From Paenarthrobacter ureafaciens (GTDB lineage Bacteria; Actinomycetota; Actinomycetes; Actinomycetales; Micrococcaceae), in the NCBI RefSeq assembly GCF_004028095.1, contig NZ_SBHM01000004.1:1-51278 (forward strand): a stretch of 51,278 nucleotides of DNA, given 5' to 3'. Positions 34,048-42,851 of the stretch are shown here, piece after piece; positions within the stretch are counted from its first letter, which is position 1, and the number at the start of each line of letters is the position of its first letter. The translations under genes and the position numbers were made by a program. Under the pieces are notes generated by a model. The model was not told the origin of the DNA. It saw only the letters and a program-made list of their open reading frames with translations, and made no database searches.

Positions 34048-34287
34048 TCAGCGCACGGTCGGCTGACGCCGCGGCGGAGGGGGCGGTACCTGCTTGGCTG
34101 CGATCACCAATTCCAAGGGAATTTCGACGTCGGACGTCCGGGTCCGCACGGTGCAGCTGGTTTCGCCGGCCTCCAGCAAGTAGCCCAGTGCATCCGTGAG
34201 GCCGTCGGCAATCCTGTAGCGCACCACTACCCGTGTACCGGGCTCGGCTGTCTGGAGGAATTGAACGGGCGGCAGCGTTTGGGTCAC
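34048..34287 (-). CDS. Stand-alone SH3-like domain protein (resembles Rv0428c N-terminus)
   Basis: The 79-residue protein contains EPGTRVVVRYRIADGLTDALGYLLE then CTVRTRTSDVEIPLELVIAAKQVPP, a small beta-barrel pattern like the N-terminal SH3-type domain of actinobacterial Rv0428c-like GNAT acetyltransferases (GxRVVVRYR...TDALG.L.....VVVRT..G.V.IPL..V.AAK.VPP). The acetyltransferase part is absent. The C-terminus is Pro/Arg-rich. The GTG at 34287 lies 6 nt after TAGTAT (34294-34299 on the minus strand), suggesting leaderless expression. The family link rests on recalled motif similarity. Confidence 0.75.
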   Translation of the reverse strand: MTQTLPPVQFLQTAEPGTRVVVRYRIADGLTDALGYLLEAGETSCTVRTRTSDVEIPLELVIAAKQVPPPPPRRQPTVR

Positions 34288-34356
34288 CGATTCATACTAT
34301 GACGCGGGCTAGGTTGGCGTCGCGGCACTGATGGATAATAGGTTGGAAGTTCAGTG

Positions 34357-34397
34357 CCCGGCATATTGTCGGGAGTATTACCCGGCCTGTTGCCGGG
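34357..34397 (+). repeat. Two tandem 17-nt hairpins in the fdxA leader
   Basis: CCCGGC-ATATT-GTCGGG (34357-34373) and CCCGGC-CTGTT-GCCGGG (34381-34397) are near-identical palindromes with 24-nt periodicity, located 25-65 nt before the fdxA start. They could be paired operator sites or RNA hairpins. Confidence 0.6.
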
Positions 34398-34421
34398 ACA
34401 AACCGTTGAGAGGTCTGGGAC

Positions 34422-34748
34422 GTGACGTACGTAATCGCGCAGCCGTGTGTGGATGTCAAGGACAAGGCATGCATCGAAGAGTGCCCTGTTGACTGCATTT
34501 ACGAAGGTGAGCGTTCCCTCTACATTCACCCCGACGAATGCGTCGACTGTGGTGCCTGCGAGCCCGTGTGCCCGGTGGAAGCCATCTACTACGAGGATGA
34601 CACCCCGGAAGAGTGGGCCGACTACTACAAGGCCAACGTCGAATTCTTTGACGACCTTGGCTCTCCGGGCGGTGCTGCGAAGATCGGGAACACTGGCAAG
34701 GACCACCCGTTCATTGCCGCCCTGCCGCCGCAGAACCAAGACCACTAG
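34422..34748 (+). CDS. fdxA: Seven-iron (3Fe-4S/4Fe-4S) ferredoxin
   Basis: The 108-residue electron carrier is typical of actinobacteria. TYVIAQPCVDVKDKACIEEC then PVDCIYEG holds the first cluster ligands (Cys 9, 17, 21, 25), and HPDECVDCGACEPVCPVEAI holds the second set (Cys ~40, 43, 46, 50). The C-terminal half, from EEWADYYKANVEFFDDLGSPGG, is the long tail of this ferredoxin type. The protein is almost line for line like the Mycobacterium 7Fe ferredoxins. GTG start with GAGAGG 7 nt upstream. It is only 2 bp upstream of dapC, so the two are cotranscribed. Confidence 0.94.
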   Translation: MTYVIAQPCVDVKDKACIEECPVDCIYEGERSLYIHPDECVDCGACEPVCPVEAIYYEDDTPEEWADYYKANVEFFDDLGSPGGAAKIGNTGKDHPFIAALPPQNQDH

Positions 34749-34750
34749 AG

Positions 34751-35911
34751 GTGGCTGCGCCCTTGATTTCCGCGGCGCCCGCGTTCGGCCTTAACCTTCC
34801 CGATTACCCGTGGGAGGCCATGGCGCCGTATGTTGCGACCGCTTCGAAGCACCCTGACGGAGTAGTCAACCTCTCCATCGGAACTCCCGTGGATCCCACG
34901 CCGGGCCTCATCCGTGAGGCCTTGGCGTCGGCATCGGATGCCCACGGTTATCCCACTGTCCACGGCACTGCACCGCTGCGCCAGGCTGTGGTGGATTGGT
35001 TCGCCAGCCGTCGTGGCGTCCCCGGCCTGCACCCCCGCGACGTGATGCCTACTGTGGGTTCCAAGGAACTGGTCGCCTGGCTTCCCTTCCTCCTGGGTCT
35101 GGGAAGCGGCGATGTGGTGGTGCGCCCCACGGTGGCTTACCCGACCTACGACATCGGTGCCACGCTTGCCGGAGCCACGGCCGTTGCCGCGGATGACCTT
35201 GACGAACTTGATGCCGCCACCCGCGCCAAGGTGCGGTTGGTCTGGATCAACTCGCCGGGCAACCCGACGGGCAGCGTCAGGGACGTCGAATCCATGCGGC
35301 GAATCGTCGCCCAGGCCCGGGAAAACGGCGCTGTGGTGGCATCGGACGAATGCTATGCGGAACTGGGCTGGGGTGCTTGGGACGCCCAACGCGGGGGAGA
35401 ACCGGTACCCAGTGTGCTGGACCCGCGCGTTACTGGTGGTTCCACTGACGGGCTGCTGAGTGTGTACTCCCTGAGCAAGCAATCCAACCTGGCCGGCTAC
35501 CGGGCCGCGTTCGTGGCCGGCGACGCCGCCATCATGGCGAACCTGGTTAACAGCCGTAAGCATGCCGGAATGATTGTGCCCTACCCGGTGCAGGAAGCCA
35601 TGCGGGTGGCATTGGGCGACGCCGACCATGTCCTGGCGCAGAAGGACCTCTACAGGAGCCGCCGCGAGAGGCTGGTTCCGGCGCTGGAGAAGTTTGGACT
35701 GACCATTCACGACTCCGACGCGGGACTCTACTTGTGGTCGACGGCCGGAGAAGCCACGTGGGATACCGTGGCACGGTTCGCCGGGCTGGGCATCGTGGTG
35801 GGACCAGGCGTGTTCTATGGCGAGGCGGGCAGCGGCTTCGTTCGCGTGGCGTTGACTGGCACGGACGAACGAATCGACGCGGCTGTGAAGAGGTTGAACT
35901 CGGTCGCATAA
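34751..35911 (+). CDS. dapC: Succinyldiaminopimelate transaminase
   Basis: The 386-residue PLP aminotransferase of the diaminopimelate/lysine pathway converts N-succinyl-2-amino-6-ketopimelate and glutamate to N-succinyl-LL-DAP. Motifs: VNLSIGTPVDPTPGLIREAL, YPTVHGTAPLRQAVVDW, PTVGSKELVAWLPFLLGLG, VWINSPGNPTGSV (~168), ASDECYAELGWG, SLSKQSNLAGYRAAFVAG with the PLP lysine (~238), and FVRVALTGTDERID with the C-terminal substrate Arg. The context with fdxA is the usual arrangement for actinobacterial dapC. GTG start 2 bp after the fdxA stop, with GGTG/AGAGG only weakly placed, so translation is probably coupled. Confidence 0.92.
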   Translation: MAAPLISAAPAFGLNLPDYPWEAMAPYVATASKHPDGVVNLSIGTPVDPTPGLIREALASASDAHGYPTVHGTAPLRQAVVDWFASRRGVPGLHPRDVMPTVGSKELVAWLPFLLGLGSGDVVVRPTVAYPTYDIGATLAGATAVAADDLDELDAATRAKVRLVWINSPGNPTGSVRDVESMRRIVAQARENGAVVASDECYAELGWGAWDAQRGGEPVPSVLDPRVTGGSTDGLLSVYSLSKQSNLAGYRAAFVAGDAAIMANLVNSRKHAGMIVPYPVQEAMRVALGDADHVLAQKDLYRSRRERLVPALEKFGLTIHDSDAGLYLWSTAGEATWDTVARFAGLGIVVGPGVFYGEAGSGFVRVALTGTDERIDAAVKRLNSVA

Positions 35912-35945
35912 CGAAGCTGTGACTTGCGGCACAATTAGCGTGTTT

Positions 35946-36003
35946 CCGCCAGTAATCGTTGGGCTTGGATTAGTTCCCGACGGTTACTGGCGGTAGCTTT
36001 TTA
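35946..36003 (+). terminator. Rho-independent terminator of the fdxA-dapC operon
   Basis: CCGCCAGTAA and its complement TTACTGGCGG form the base of a long hairpin (35946-35993) with a mismatched upper stem, followed by TAGCTTTTTAA. This is the clearest T-tract terminator in the window. Confidence 0.9.
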
Positions 36004-36109
36004 ATTGACTATCAATGGTGGCCTTCAATAAGAAAGCACTCCGGCCGTTGGAGTCCTGCAACAGCAGGGCAGAACACGGCGTCACCAGAAGTTGATTGGA
36101 CAAGCGTTC

Positions 36110-36115
36110 TATAGA
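36110..36115 (+). promoter_or_regulatory. -10 box of gltA
   Basis: TATAGA lies 28 nt upstream of the gltA ATG, placing the start site near 36122. TTGATT upstream (36092-36097) is too close for a normal -35 spacing. A small GAGGCC/GGCCTC hairpin follows it. Confidence 0.45.
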
Positions 36116-36143
36116 GGCCCAGAGGCCTCGTGAAGGGGACTCC

Positions 36144-37427
<1,284 letters not shown>

Positions 37428-37445
37428 TACTGCAGCAGAGCCAAT

Positions 37446-37493
37446 AACGACGGCGGCCGCCCACCTCGCGCGAGGTGGGCGGCCGCCGTCGTT
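37446..37493. terminator. 48-bp perfect palindrome between gltA and galE
   Basis: The 48 bp are a perfect inverted repeat centred on CGCG, giving a 22-bp stem with a 4-nt loop. It lies between convergent gltA and galE and probably ends both transcripts. There is no T-tract. Confidence 0.8.
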
Positions 37494-37514
37494 GGTCACC
37501 GAAGAGGTGCCCGC

Positions 37515-38552
37515 CTAGGCTTGGGTCGCGGCAGGCTCGGTGGCGTTGTATCCGTACGGGTTGTTCTTCTGCCAGCGCCAGTGGTCTTCGCACATCTGGT
37601 CCACGGTCTTGGTAGTGGACCAGCCAAGGTCTGCCAAAGCGGAGGAAGCGTCGGCCCAGAAGGCAGGAAGGTCTCCTGCGCGGCGTCCCGTGATCTCGTA
37701 GGGGATGGGCCGGCCCACGGCTTTCTCGAACGAGCGGAGGACTTCCAGCACCGAGGATCCTTTGCCCGAACCGAGGTTCCAGCGGCGGACGCCCTGGCGG
37801 GACGCGATGTAGTTCAATGCGGCCACGTGCCCCTCCGCGAGGTCAACCACGTGGATGTAGTCACGCTGGGCGGTGCCGTCAGGGGTGTCGTAGTCGCCGC
37901 CGAAGACCATGAGCTTCTCGCGGCGGCCTACGGCAACCTGGGCAATGAACGGAACGAGGTTATTCGGGATGCCCTGCGGGTCTTCGCCGATCCGGCCCGA
38001 GGGATGGGCGCCCACCGGGTTGAAATAGCGCAGCAGTGCTATATGCCAGCGGTCATCGGCGTTGCCAAGATCGGAGAGGATGTCCTCGATCTGTTCCTTG
38101 GTGCGGCCGTACGGATTGTTGGCGCCGATCTCCATCTTCTCGATGTAGGGGATCGGGTTGTGTTCGCCATAGACAGTTGCCGAGGAGCTGAAAACGATCG
38201 ATCGGACGTTGTGCTTGTCCATGACGCGGAGAAGGTTCAGCGTGCCCACGATGTTGTTGTAGTAGTAGGCCAAGGGCTCCTGGACTGATTCGCCCACTGC
38301 CTTCAGGCCCGCGAAGTGGATGACCGCGTCGATGTCGTGCTGGCCGAAGACCGCCTCGACGGCCGGCTCGTCCACCAGGTCCACCTCGTGGAAGGCGGCG
38401 GTTTTGCCTGTCAGTTCAGACACCCGCCGCAGCGACTCTTCGCTGGAGTTCACGAGGTTGTCGAGAACGACGACGTCGTGGCCGGCTTCCTGGAGGGACA
38501 AAACGGTGTGCGAACCGATATAGCCGGTGCCGCCCGTGACAAGAATTTTCAT
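37515..38552 (-). CDS. galE: UDP-glucose 4-epimerase
   Basis: The 345-residue extended short-chain dehydrogenase interconverts UDP-glucose and UDP-galactose. The NAD-binding Rossmann motif is VTGGTGYIGSH (residues 5-15), followed by VVVLDNLVNSSEES, VIHFAGLKAVGESVQ, the catalytic SSSATVYG (~123-130) and YGRTK (Tyr-x3-Lys, ~150-154). RYFNPVGAHPSGRIGEDP and QRDYIHVVDLAEGH are further GalE signatures. The ATG at 38552 is chosen because the Rossmann fold starts there; the frame is open another 20 codons. It is divergent from a TetR-type regulator. Confidence 0.94.
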   Translation of the reverse strand: MKILVTGGTGYIGSHTVLSLQEAGHDVVVLDNLVNSSEESLRRVSELTGKTAAFHEVDLVDEPAVEAVFGQHDIDAVIHFAGLKAVGESVQEPLAYYYNNIVGTLNLLRVMDKHNVRSIVFSSSATVYGEHNPIPYIEKMEIGANNPYGRTKEQIEDILSDLGNADDRWHIALLRYFNPVGAHPSGRIGEDPQGIPNNLVPFIAQVAVGRREKLMVFGGDYDTPDGTAQRDYIHVVDLAEGHVAALNYIASRQGVRRWNLGSGKGSSVLEVLRSFEKAVGRPIPYEITGRRAGDLPAFWADASSALADLGWSTTKTVDQMCEDHWRWQKNNPYGYNATEPAATQA

Positions 38553-38632
38553 GGTGTCTACGCTATCGGAAATCGGAGCCACGCCGCTCAGTGTTGAGCG
38601 TGGTGGAAGCACATTCGTGCTAGAAAATACTG
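38553..38632. promoter_or_regulatory. Divergent galE/tetR promoter region
   Basis: Eighty bp separate the divergent starts. On the plus strand TAGAAA (38621-38626) ends 6 nt before the GTG of the regulator, consistent with leaderless transcription. A short imperfect inverted repeat (GCTCAGTGTTGAGC, 38586-38599) lies in the centre and could be the operator of the TetR protein. Confidence 0.45.
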
Positions 38633-39253
38633 GTGCCCAAAATTGTTGATGCCGAAGTCCGGCGCCAGGAAGTTGTCCAAGCCGTATTTCGCATCATTGC
38701 CAGCGACGGCTTGCATAGGGCATCACTCCGCGAGGTGGCCGATGAAGCGGGGCTCGCCGTCGGATCGGTCCGCCACTATTTCGCCAGCAGCGATGAACTC
38801 CTGGTGTACTCCTTCGCCTCCGTTGTGGACCGGATTGTTGCCCGCCTGGAAGCGGCTCTGGCGCTGGTAGAAGATAGTGAGGGCGCTGAACACCACAATG
38901 CCGTTCTGAACCTCCTGGGTCAGCTCCTGCCCTTGGATGAGGAATCGGCCGTGGACGCCTGCGTATGGATGGCTTTCCGGCAGGCAGCGCGGATCACCCC
39001 GGTGTTGGCCCCCGAAGCCGAACGCAGCCACCGTTCGGTCGCCGCCGTCATCGGCCGGTTGATGGTGCTGTTGCGTCCACAGGACGTCGACAACCCGCAG
39101 GCGCTGGTGACGGAAGCGGAACGCCTCCTGGCCACTGTGGACGGATTATGCATGCATGCGCTGTTGCAGCCTGAATGGATGACCGCGGCCATGTGCAGCG
39201 ACGTCCTGGAAGCACACCTCCAAACCCTTCAGGCGGCTTCGGCCCGGGTCTAA
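38633..39253 (+). CDS. TetR-family transcriptional regulator
   Basis: The 206-residue protein has an N-terminal TetR DNA-binding domain: VVQAVFRIIASDGLHRASLREVADEAG (in part), then LAVGSVRHYFASSDELLVYSF, where SVRHYF is the recognition helix. The C-terminal half is an all-helical ligand and dimerisation domain resembling the BetI-like TetR_C_6 type (DACVWMAFRQAARITP, LLATVDGLCMHALLQP). The GTG start has no Shine-Dalgarno and follows a possible -10 box by 6 nt. The ligand is unknown. The divergent galE may or may not be its target. Confidence 0.88.
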   Translation: MPKIVDAEVRRQEVVQAVFRIIASDGLHRASLREVADEAGLAVGSVRHYFASSDELLVYSFASVVDRIVARLEAALALVEDSEGAEHHNAVLNLLGQLLPLDEESAVDACVWMAFRQAARITPVLAPEAERSHRSVAAVIGRLMVLLRPQDVDNPQALVTEAERLLATVDGLCMHALLQPEWMTAAMCSDVLEAHLQTLQAASARV

Positions 39254-39344
39254 CCTCGAAGCCGTGCCCCCGGGCCGTTACCCCCGGGGCCCTTCAGGAA
39301 TAGACTGGGACATGTCGGGAACCCTGTCCAAGGGAGGAATTCGG

Positions 39345-39956
39345 ATGCATGAGTCAGGCGGCCCGGGATGGCGCATCACCATGGACACGTCAGGGCCGAT
39401 GCTCATCGCCTTGTACTTGCGGGACGTAGCCGGACTCGACGGCGTCGGAAAGCCGATGCTGGCCCACGCCGCTCCCAAGATCCGCCAAGCCGACCATAGC
39501 CACCTCACCTCGGATGTGGGAGGTATCAGCGCGCTGAAAACCGAATGGGAAGCGTGGTGGGAGAAGCTCGTCAAGTCCTATCCCGAACCGGCCCAGGAGC
39601 TTACTCCACCCAGTTTCAAGGCCTTCGGCAACTCACCGGCCCTACAAAGGGTGTTGCAGGCGCACTTTGGAGCTGCACTGGCCTGGGCCACGGACAGGAT
39701 CGACGAATACGCGGATCTCGAAGCGGCCCGCGAAGCCAACGGAGTCACCAACGTCCTCAACGAGCTGGTGGAGGACCGGCTCCTGGAAGTGGGGCGGAGC
39801 TCGCGCGACTTCGACCTCACCATCATCGAGCTTCCGCTGACTGAGCCACGGGCCTGGTACCTGGAGCCGAGCACGATCTTCATGAGCCATAGGCTCCTGT
39901 CCCAGCCGGATGTGTTCCGCAGCTACGTCCAGCCGGTGGTGGAGCTTCTTGCCTAG
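39345..39956 (+). CDS. Conserved-looking protein of unknown function
   Basis: The 203-residue soluble protein was not recognised. It is rich in Trp and acidic residues (WEAWWEKLVKSYPE), has no signal or membrane segment, and its C-terminal third (FDLTIIELPLTEPRAWYLEPSTIFMSHRLL, in two parts) looks like a compact alpha/beta fold. The ATG at 39345 has AGGGAGG 7 nt upstream; a second option is ATG 39312, 6 nt after TAGACT, which would be leaderless and add 11 residues. Its TAG stop codon lies inside the CCTAGG target of the adjacent insertion sequence, so the insertion left the protein intact but removed its original 3' flank. Confidence 0.7.
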   Translation: MHESGGPGWRITMDTSGPMLIALYLRDVAGLDGVGKPMLAHAAPKIRQADHSHLTSDVGGISALKTEWEAWWEKLVKSYPEPAQELTPPSFKAFGNSPALQRVLQAHFGAALAWATDRIDEYADLEAAREANGVTNVLNELVEDRLLEVGRSSRDFDLTIIELPLTEPRAWYLEPSTIFMSHRLLSQPDVFRSYVQPVVELLA

Positions 39957-39957
39957 G
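39952..39957. repeat. 6-bp target-site duplication, left copy (CCTAGG)
   Basis: CCTAGG directly precedes the TGT end of the IS481-family element; the matching copy is at 41036-41041. The site has the NCTAGN form known for IS481 targets. Confidence 0.85.
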
Positions 39958-41035
39958 TGTAGTTCCCATGGAGGTTGTGAACAGCGTGGCGTGATGTAAA
40001 AGGCGAAAGCCTCCGGTATCGATTTGGGTTACCACACTCATCTCGACGCCAGGAGGCTCTCGTTGTCCTACGTTACCCATGCCAACGCCGATCTGACACC
40101 TAAGGCCAGGGCGAAGCTGGCCCGTTTGGTCGTTGAGGAGGGCTGGACGTTGCGCCGGGCCGCGGAACGTTTTCAATGCTCACCAGCGACGGCCAAGAAG
40201 TGGGTGGACCGCTACAGGGTCCGTGGTGAGGACGGCATGGCTGACGCGTCCTCCCGCCCGCGGCGGAGCCCGAAACGCACCCCCGTACGCACCGAACGCC
40301 GCATTGTGGGGTTGAGGTTCAATCGGCGGTGGGGACCGCACCGGATAGCGGCCCACCTGGGCTTGGCCCGCTCCACCGTCGGCAAGGTCCTGACCCGGTA
40401 CCGGATGCCCCGGCTGGCCTGTCTGGATCAGGGCACCGGTCTGCCCGTTCGCACACCTGCACCGCAGCGCTACGAGCACGAGAACCCCGGAGACCTGATC
40501 CACGTGGACATCAAGAAGCTTGGGCGCATCCCCGACGGCGGCGGACACCGCGCCCTCGGACGCGCCAAGGGGCAGCGGAACCGCCGTGCCGGGACCGGTT
40601 ATGCCTACCTGCATCATGCCGTCGATGACCACACCCGGCTCGCGTACTCCGAAATCCTCAACGACGAAAAGAAGGAAACGGCCGCCGCCTTCTGGCTGCG
40701 AGCCGCCGCATTCTTCGCCGCCCACGGCATCACCGTCAAAGCGGTGCTCACGGACAACGGGTCCTGCTACCGCTCCCGGACCTTCGCAGCAGCCCTGGGA
40801 CCGCACCTCAAACACCGGCGCACCCGCCCCTACCGACCCCAAACCAACGGCAAGGTGGAACGCTTCAACCGCACCCTCGCCACCGAATGGGCCTACGCCC
40901 GGCCCTACACCTCAGAAACCGAGCGCGCCGCCACCTACCCGGCATGGCTCCACCATTACAATCATCACCGAACCCATACCGGCATCGGAGGCAAAACCCC
41001 CATCAGCCGCGTTCACAACCTCAGTGGGAATTACA
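39958..41035 (+). mobile_element. IS481-family insertion sequence, 1078 bp
   Basis: The element is bounded by 25-bp inverted repeats matching at 22 positions (39958-39982 and 41011-41035), starting TGTAGTTCCC on the left and ending GGGAATTACA on the right. It has a 6-bp CCTAGG duplication on both sides. It contains one transposase gene whose reading frame crosses the right end and stops in the duplicated target. Intact ends and an intact gene suggest a recent, possibly active insertion. Confidence 0.9.
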
Positions 41036-41040
41036 CCTAG
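40063..41040 (+). CDS. IS481-family transposase
   Basis: The 325-residue DDE transposase has N-terminal helix-turn-helix regions (LVVEEGWTLRRAAERFQCSPATAKKWVDRY, in part; then RRWGPHRIAAHLGLARSTVGKVL). The rve catalytic core has its first Asp in LIHVDIKKLGRI, second Asp in VLTDNGSCYRS and Glu in NGKVERFNRTLATEW, followed by the NHHRTHTGIGGKTPISRV tail typical of IS481. The start is TTG at 40063 with AGGAGG 6 nt upstream. The last codons run out of the right inverted repeat, and the TAG stop (41038-41040) is supplied by the CCTAGG target duplication. Confidence 0.9.
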   Translation: MSYVTHANADLTPKARAKLARLVVEEGWTLRRAAERFQCSPATAKKWVDRYRVRGEDGMADASSRPRRSPKRTPVRTERRIVGLRFNRRWGPHRIAAHLGLARSTVGKVLTRYRMPRLACLDQGTGLPVRTPAPQRYEHENPGDLIHVDIKKLGRIPDGGGHRALGRAKGQRNRRAGTGYAYLHHAVDDHTRLAYSEILNDEKKETAAAFWLRAAAFFAAHGITVKAVLTDNGSCYRSRTFAAALGPHLKHRRTRPYRPQTNGKVERFNRTLATEWAYARPYTSETERAATYPAWLHHYNHHRTHTGIGGKTPISRVHNLSGNYT

Positions 41041-41041
41041 G
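41036..41041. repeat. CCTAGG, right duplication of IS481 and left boundary of the IS1182 element
   Basis: The same six bases end the IS481-type insertion and contain the CTAG (41037-41040) that borders the IS1182-type element. Confidence 0.8.
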
Positions 41042-41069
41042 AGGGCTGCTGAACAAAGGTGATTATGGG

Positions 41070-41153
41070 GCGGGCGGAACGCCACCAATGGGCCGTCAAG
41101 CGGCATATTCAGGTCAGCACCCTTGGGTGCGACAACGGGGTCGTTCCGCCCGC
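41070..41153. other. Structured non-coding segment in the IS1182 left end
   Basis: A perfect 12-bp outer stem (GCGGGCGGAACG at 41070-41081 with its complement at 41142-41153) encloses 60 nt containing a GCACCC-TT-GGGTGC hairpin (41117-41130). It lies downstream of the transposase gene and may be its terminator, a block to read-through into the element, or a structured RNA. Confidence 0.45.
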
Positions 41154-41221
41154 TGAGATCATTGTGCACCCGGATGCGGGCGTCATCCAGTGGTTGGATG
41201 GGCTTGGTCCGGGTGGCTGGT

Positions 41222-42778
41222 TCATCCGATCGCCCAGGAGCCTTCGTTCGTGGTGAGTCCGAGGTTGAGCAGCCGTCGCAGGTTCAGTCCGGCGATCCGG
41301 AGTTGGAGCCAGGCGTTGTTCCGGCTGATCCCGCGGTGCCGGACGCGGCGGTTGCCGCGGGTCAGCCAGGCGATGGAGCGTTCGACCATGGGCCGGTGGG
41401 CGCGGTATTGGTCCTGGAAGTCCTGGTCCTTAGCGCGTTGACGGTGCTCGCGCTGCAACGCGTCGTGTTCGTGCAGGACGAGTTTCCGGCCCCGTGGCGA
41501 AGTGGTGCACCGGGTCCTGAGCGGGCAGCCGGCGCACGCGGCACCGAACGTGACCCGGCGTTTGGTGCTGATGGGCCGGGTGAGCCCGTTCGGGCAGGTC
41601 GCGGTCCCGGCTGCTTCGTCGACGGTGAAGTCATCAAGGCTGAACCCGCCCTCGACGGCAGGGCGCAGCGGCCAGGGTTTGATGATCGGAGCATGCCCGC
41701 TCAGGGTCAGGGCGGCGAGCATTTCCCCGGACCCGTAGGCCGAATCAGCCAGAACCTGAATGCTGCCAGTGATCGTGTGGTCATTGGTGACCAGCCGGGC
41801 ACCAACGGACCCGTCGCTGTTCTCCGGCCCGGAGGCTTTCGTCAGTTCCGCTGCGGTAATCAGCCCGGTATCGGGCTCGATCACGATGTGGGCTTTGAAC
41901 CCGTCCTGCTGCCGGGCTTGGGTCTTATGGGCATGCCGGGTATCGGGATCCACGGTGGAGATCATCCGGTCCGGGGCGACCTTCCGGGCAATCCGCCACC
42001 GCCCGTCAGTGCCGTCCGAATCATCGGCCGGTTCCACGTCCTGCCCCGCGACCAGGGCCAGCAGCGCGTACGCCTCAGCGGCCCTGCCCTCGAGGGATTC
42101 GGGATCGACGGCGGCCAGCAAAGCCAGCGCGTCGGTGACCAGCGCAGTGATCAATCCGTCCTTGGCGTCCTGGTCATCCCAAGCGATGTCCGGTTTGCCA
42201 GTGCGGGTGTAGTCATACCCGGCCGCATGGGTGGCCACGAGGTGCTTCCCGCCGGGGATATCGCGGCCGAAACGGCGGACCGCGGCGATCAACTGGGTGA
42301 TGGTGTCCTGCCTCGCGACCGCGTCATCGAGGACCGTGGAGTCCACAGCCCGCCGGCGCTTGCCCACCAGGACCCCGGTCTCGGTGATGACCTCGGCGAT
42401 GGCCTCCATGATCCGATGCGGGTTCCCCGACGCGGCCAGACGCCTGCGCCAGTACGTCAGCGTGGACGGATGAAACGCCGTATCGGTCAGCCCGTAACCA
42501 CACGCAGCCTTCCACCGCAGATCGTACGTCAACGCCTCCGCCGTTTCCCGGTCCGATAAACCCTGCAAAGCCTGCAACACCAGCACCGAGCCGATCACCG
42601 GCGCCGGAACCGAGGGCCGGCCCCGCCGCGACGGAAACAAGTCCTCCATCACCGAATCCGGGAACAACCGCCCCCTGTTCTTGGCCAGAAAAGCGAAGAC
42701 ACTACCCGGGGCCAACAACTCCCCGGCCAGTGCCTCCACATCCAAATACCCGCGTTGCGCGTCCTCGCGTCCTTGCAT
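41222..42778 (-). CDS. IS1182-family transposase
   Basis: The protein is 518 residues from the ATG at 42778; the frame is open to a GTG at 42805. The N-terminal DUF772-type domain has SVFAFLAKNRGRLFPDSVME, VLVLQALQGLSDRETAEAL and RWKAACGYGLTDTAFHPSTL. The DDE domain has RRAVDSTVLDDAVARQDT (first Asp), ADSAYGSGEMLAAL (second Asp) and, after a zinc-like CPNGLTRPIS...CAGCPLRTRC insertion, RPMVERSIAWLTRGNRRVRHRG with the Glu. The full-length frame suggests an active enzyme. The upstream ATG/GTG contexts lack a good Shine-Dalgarno, as often seen in insertion sequences. Confidence 0.88.
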   Translation of the reverse strand: MQGREDAQRGYLDVEALAGELLAPGSVFAFLAKNRGRLFPDSVMEDLFPSRRGRPSVPAPVIGSVLVLQALQGLSDRETAEALTYDLRWKAACGYGLTDTAFHPSTLTYWRRRLAASGNPHRIMEAIAEVITETGVLVGKRRRAVDSTVLDDAVARQDTITQLIAAVRRFGRDIPGGKHLVATHAAGYDYTRTGKPDIAWDDQDAKDGLITALVTDALALLAAVDPESLEGRAAEAYALLALVAGQDVEPADDSDGTDGRWRIARKVAPDRMISTVDPDTRHAHKTQARQQDGFKAHIVIEPDTGLITAAELTKASGPENSDGSVGARLVTNDHTITGSIQVLADSAYGSGEMLAALTLSGHAPIIKPWPLRPAVEGGFSLDDFTVDEAAGTATCPNGLTRPISTKRRVTFGAACAGCPLRTRCTTSPRGRKLVLHEHDALQREHRQRAKDQDFQDQYRAHRPMVERSIAWLTRGNRRVRHRGISRNNAWLQLRIAGLNLRRLLNLGLTTNEGSWAIG

Positions 42779-42851
42779 AAGACCAGTCTTAACCACCAGC
42801 CCCACCAGTCCAGCCGACGCGCCTTAACACCACCGACTAATTCAGCAGCCT

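Noticed and set aside
41123..42559. A 478-codon open frame on the plus strand
   Set aside because: It mirrors the IS1182 transposase on the opposite strand, which has all family motifs.
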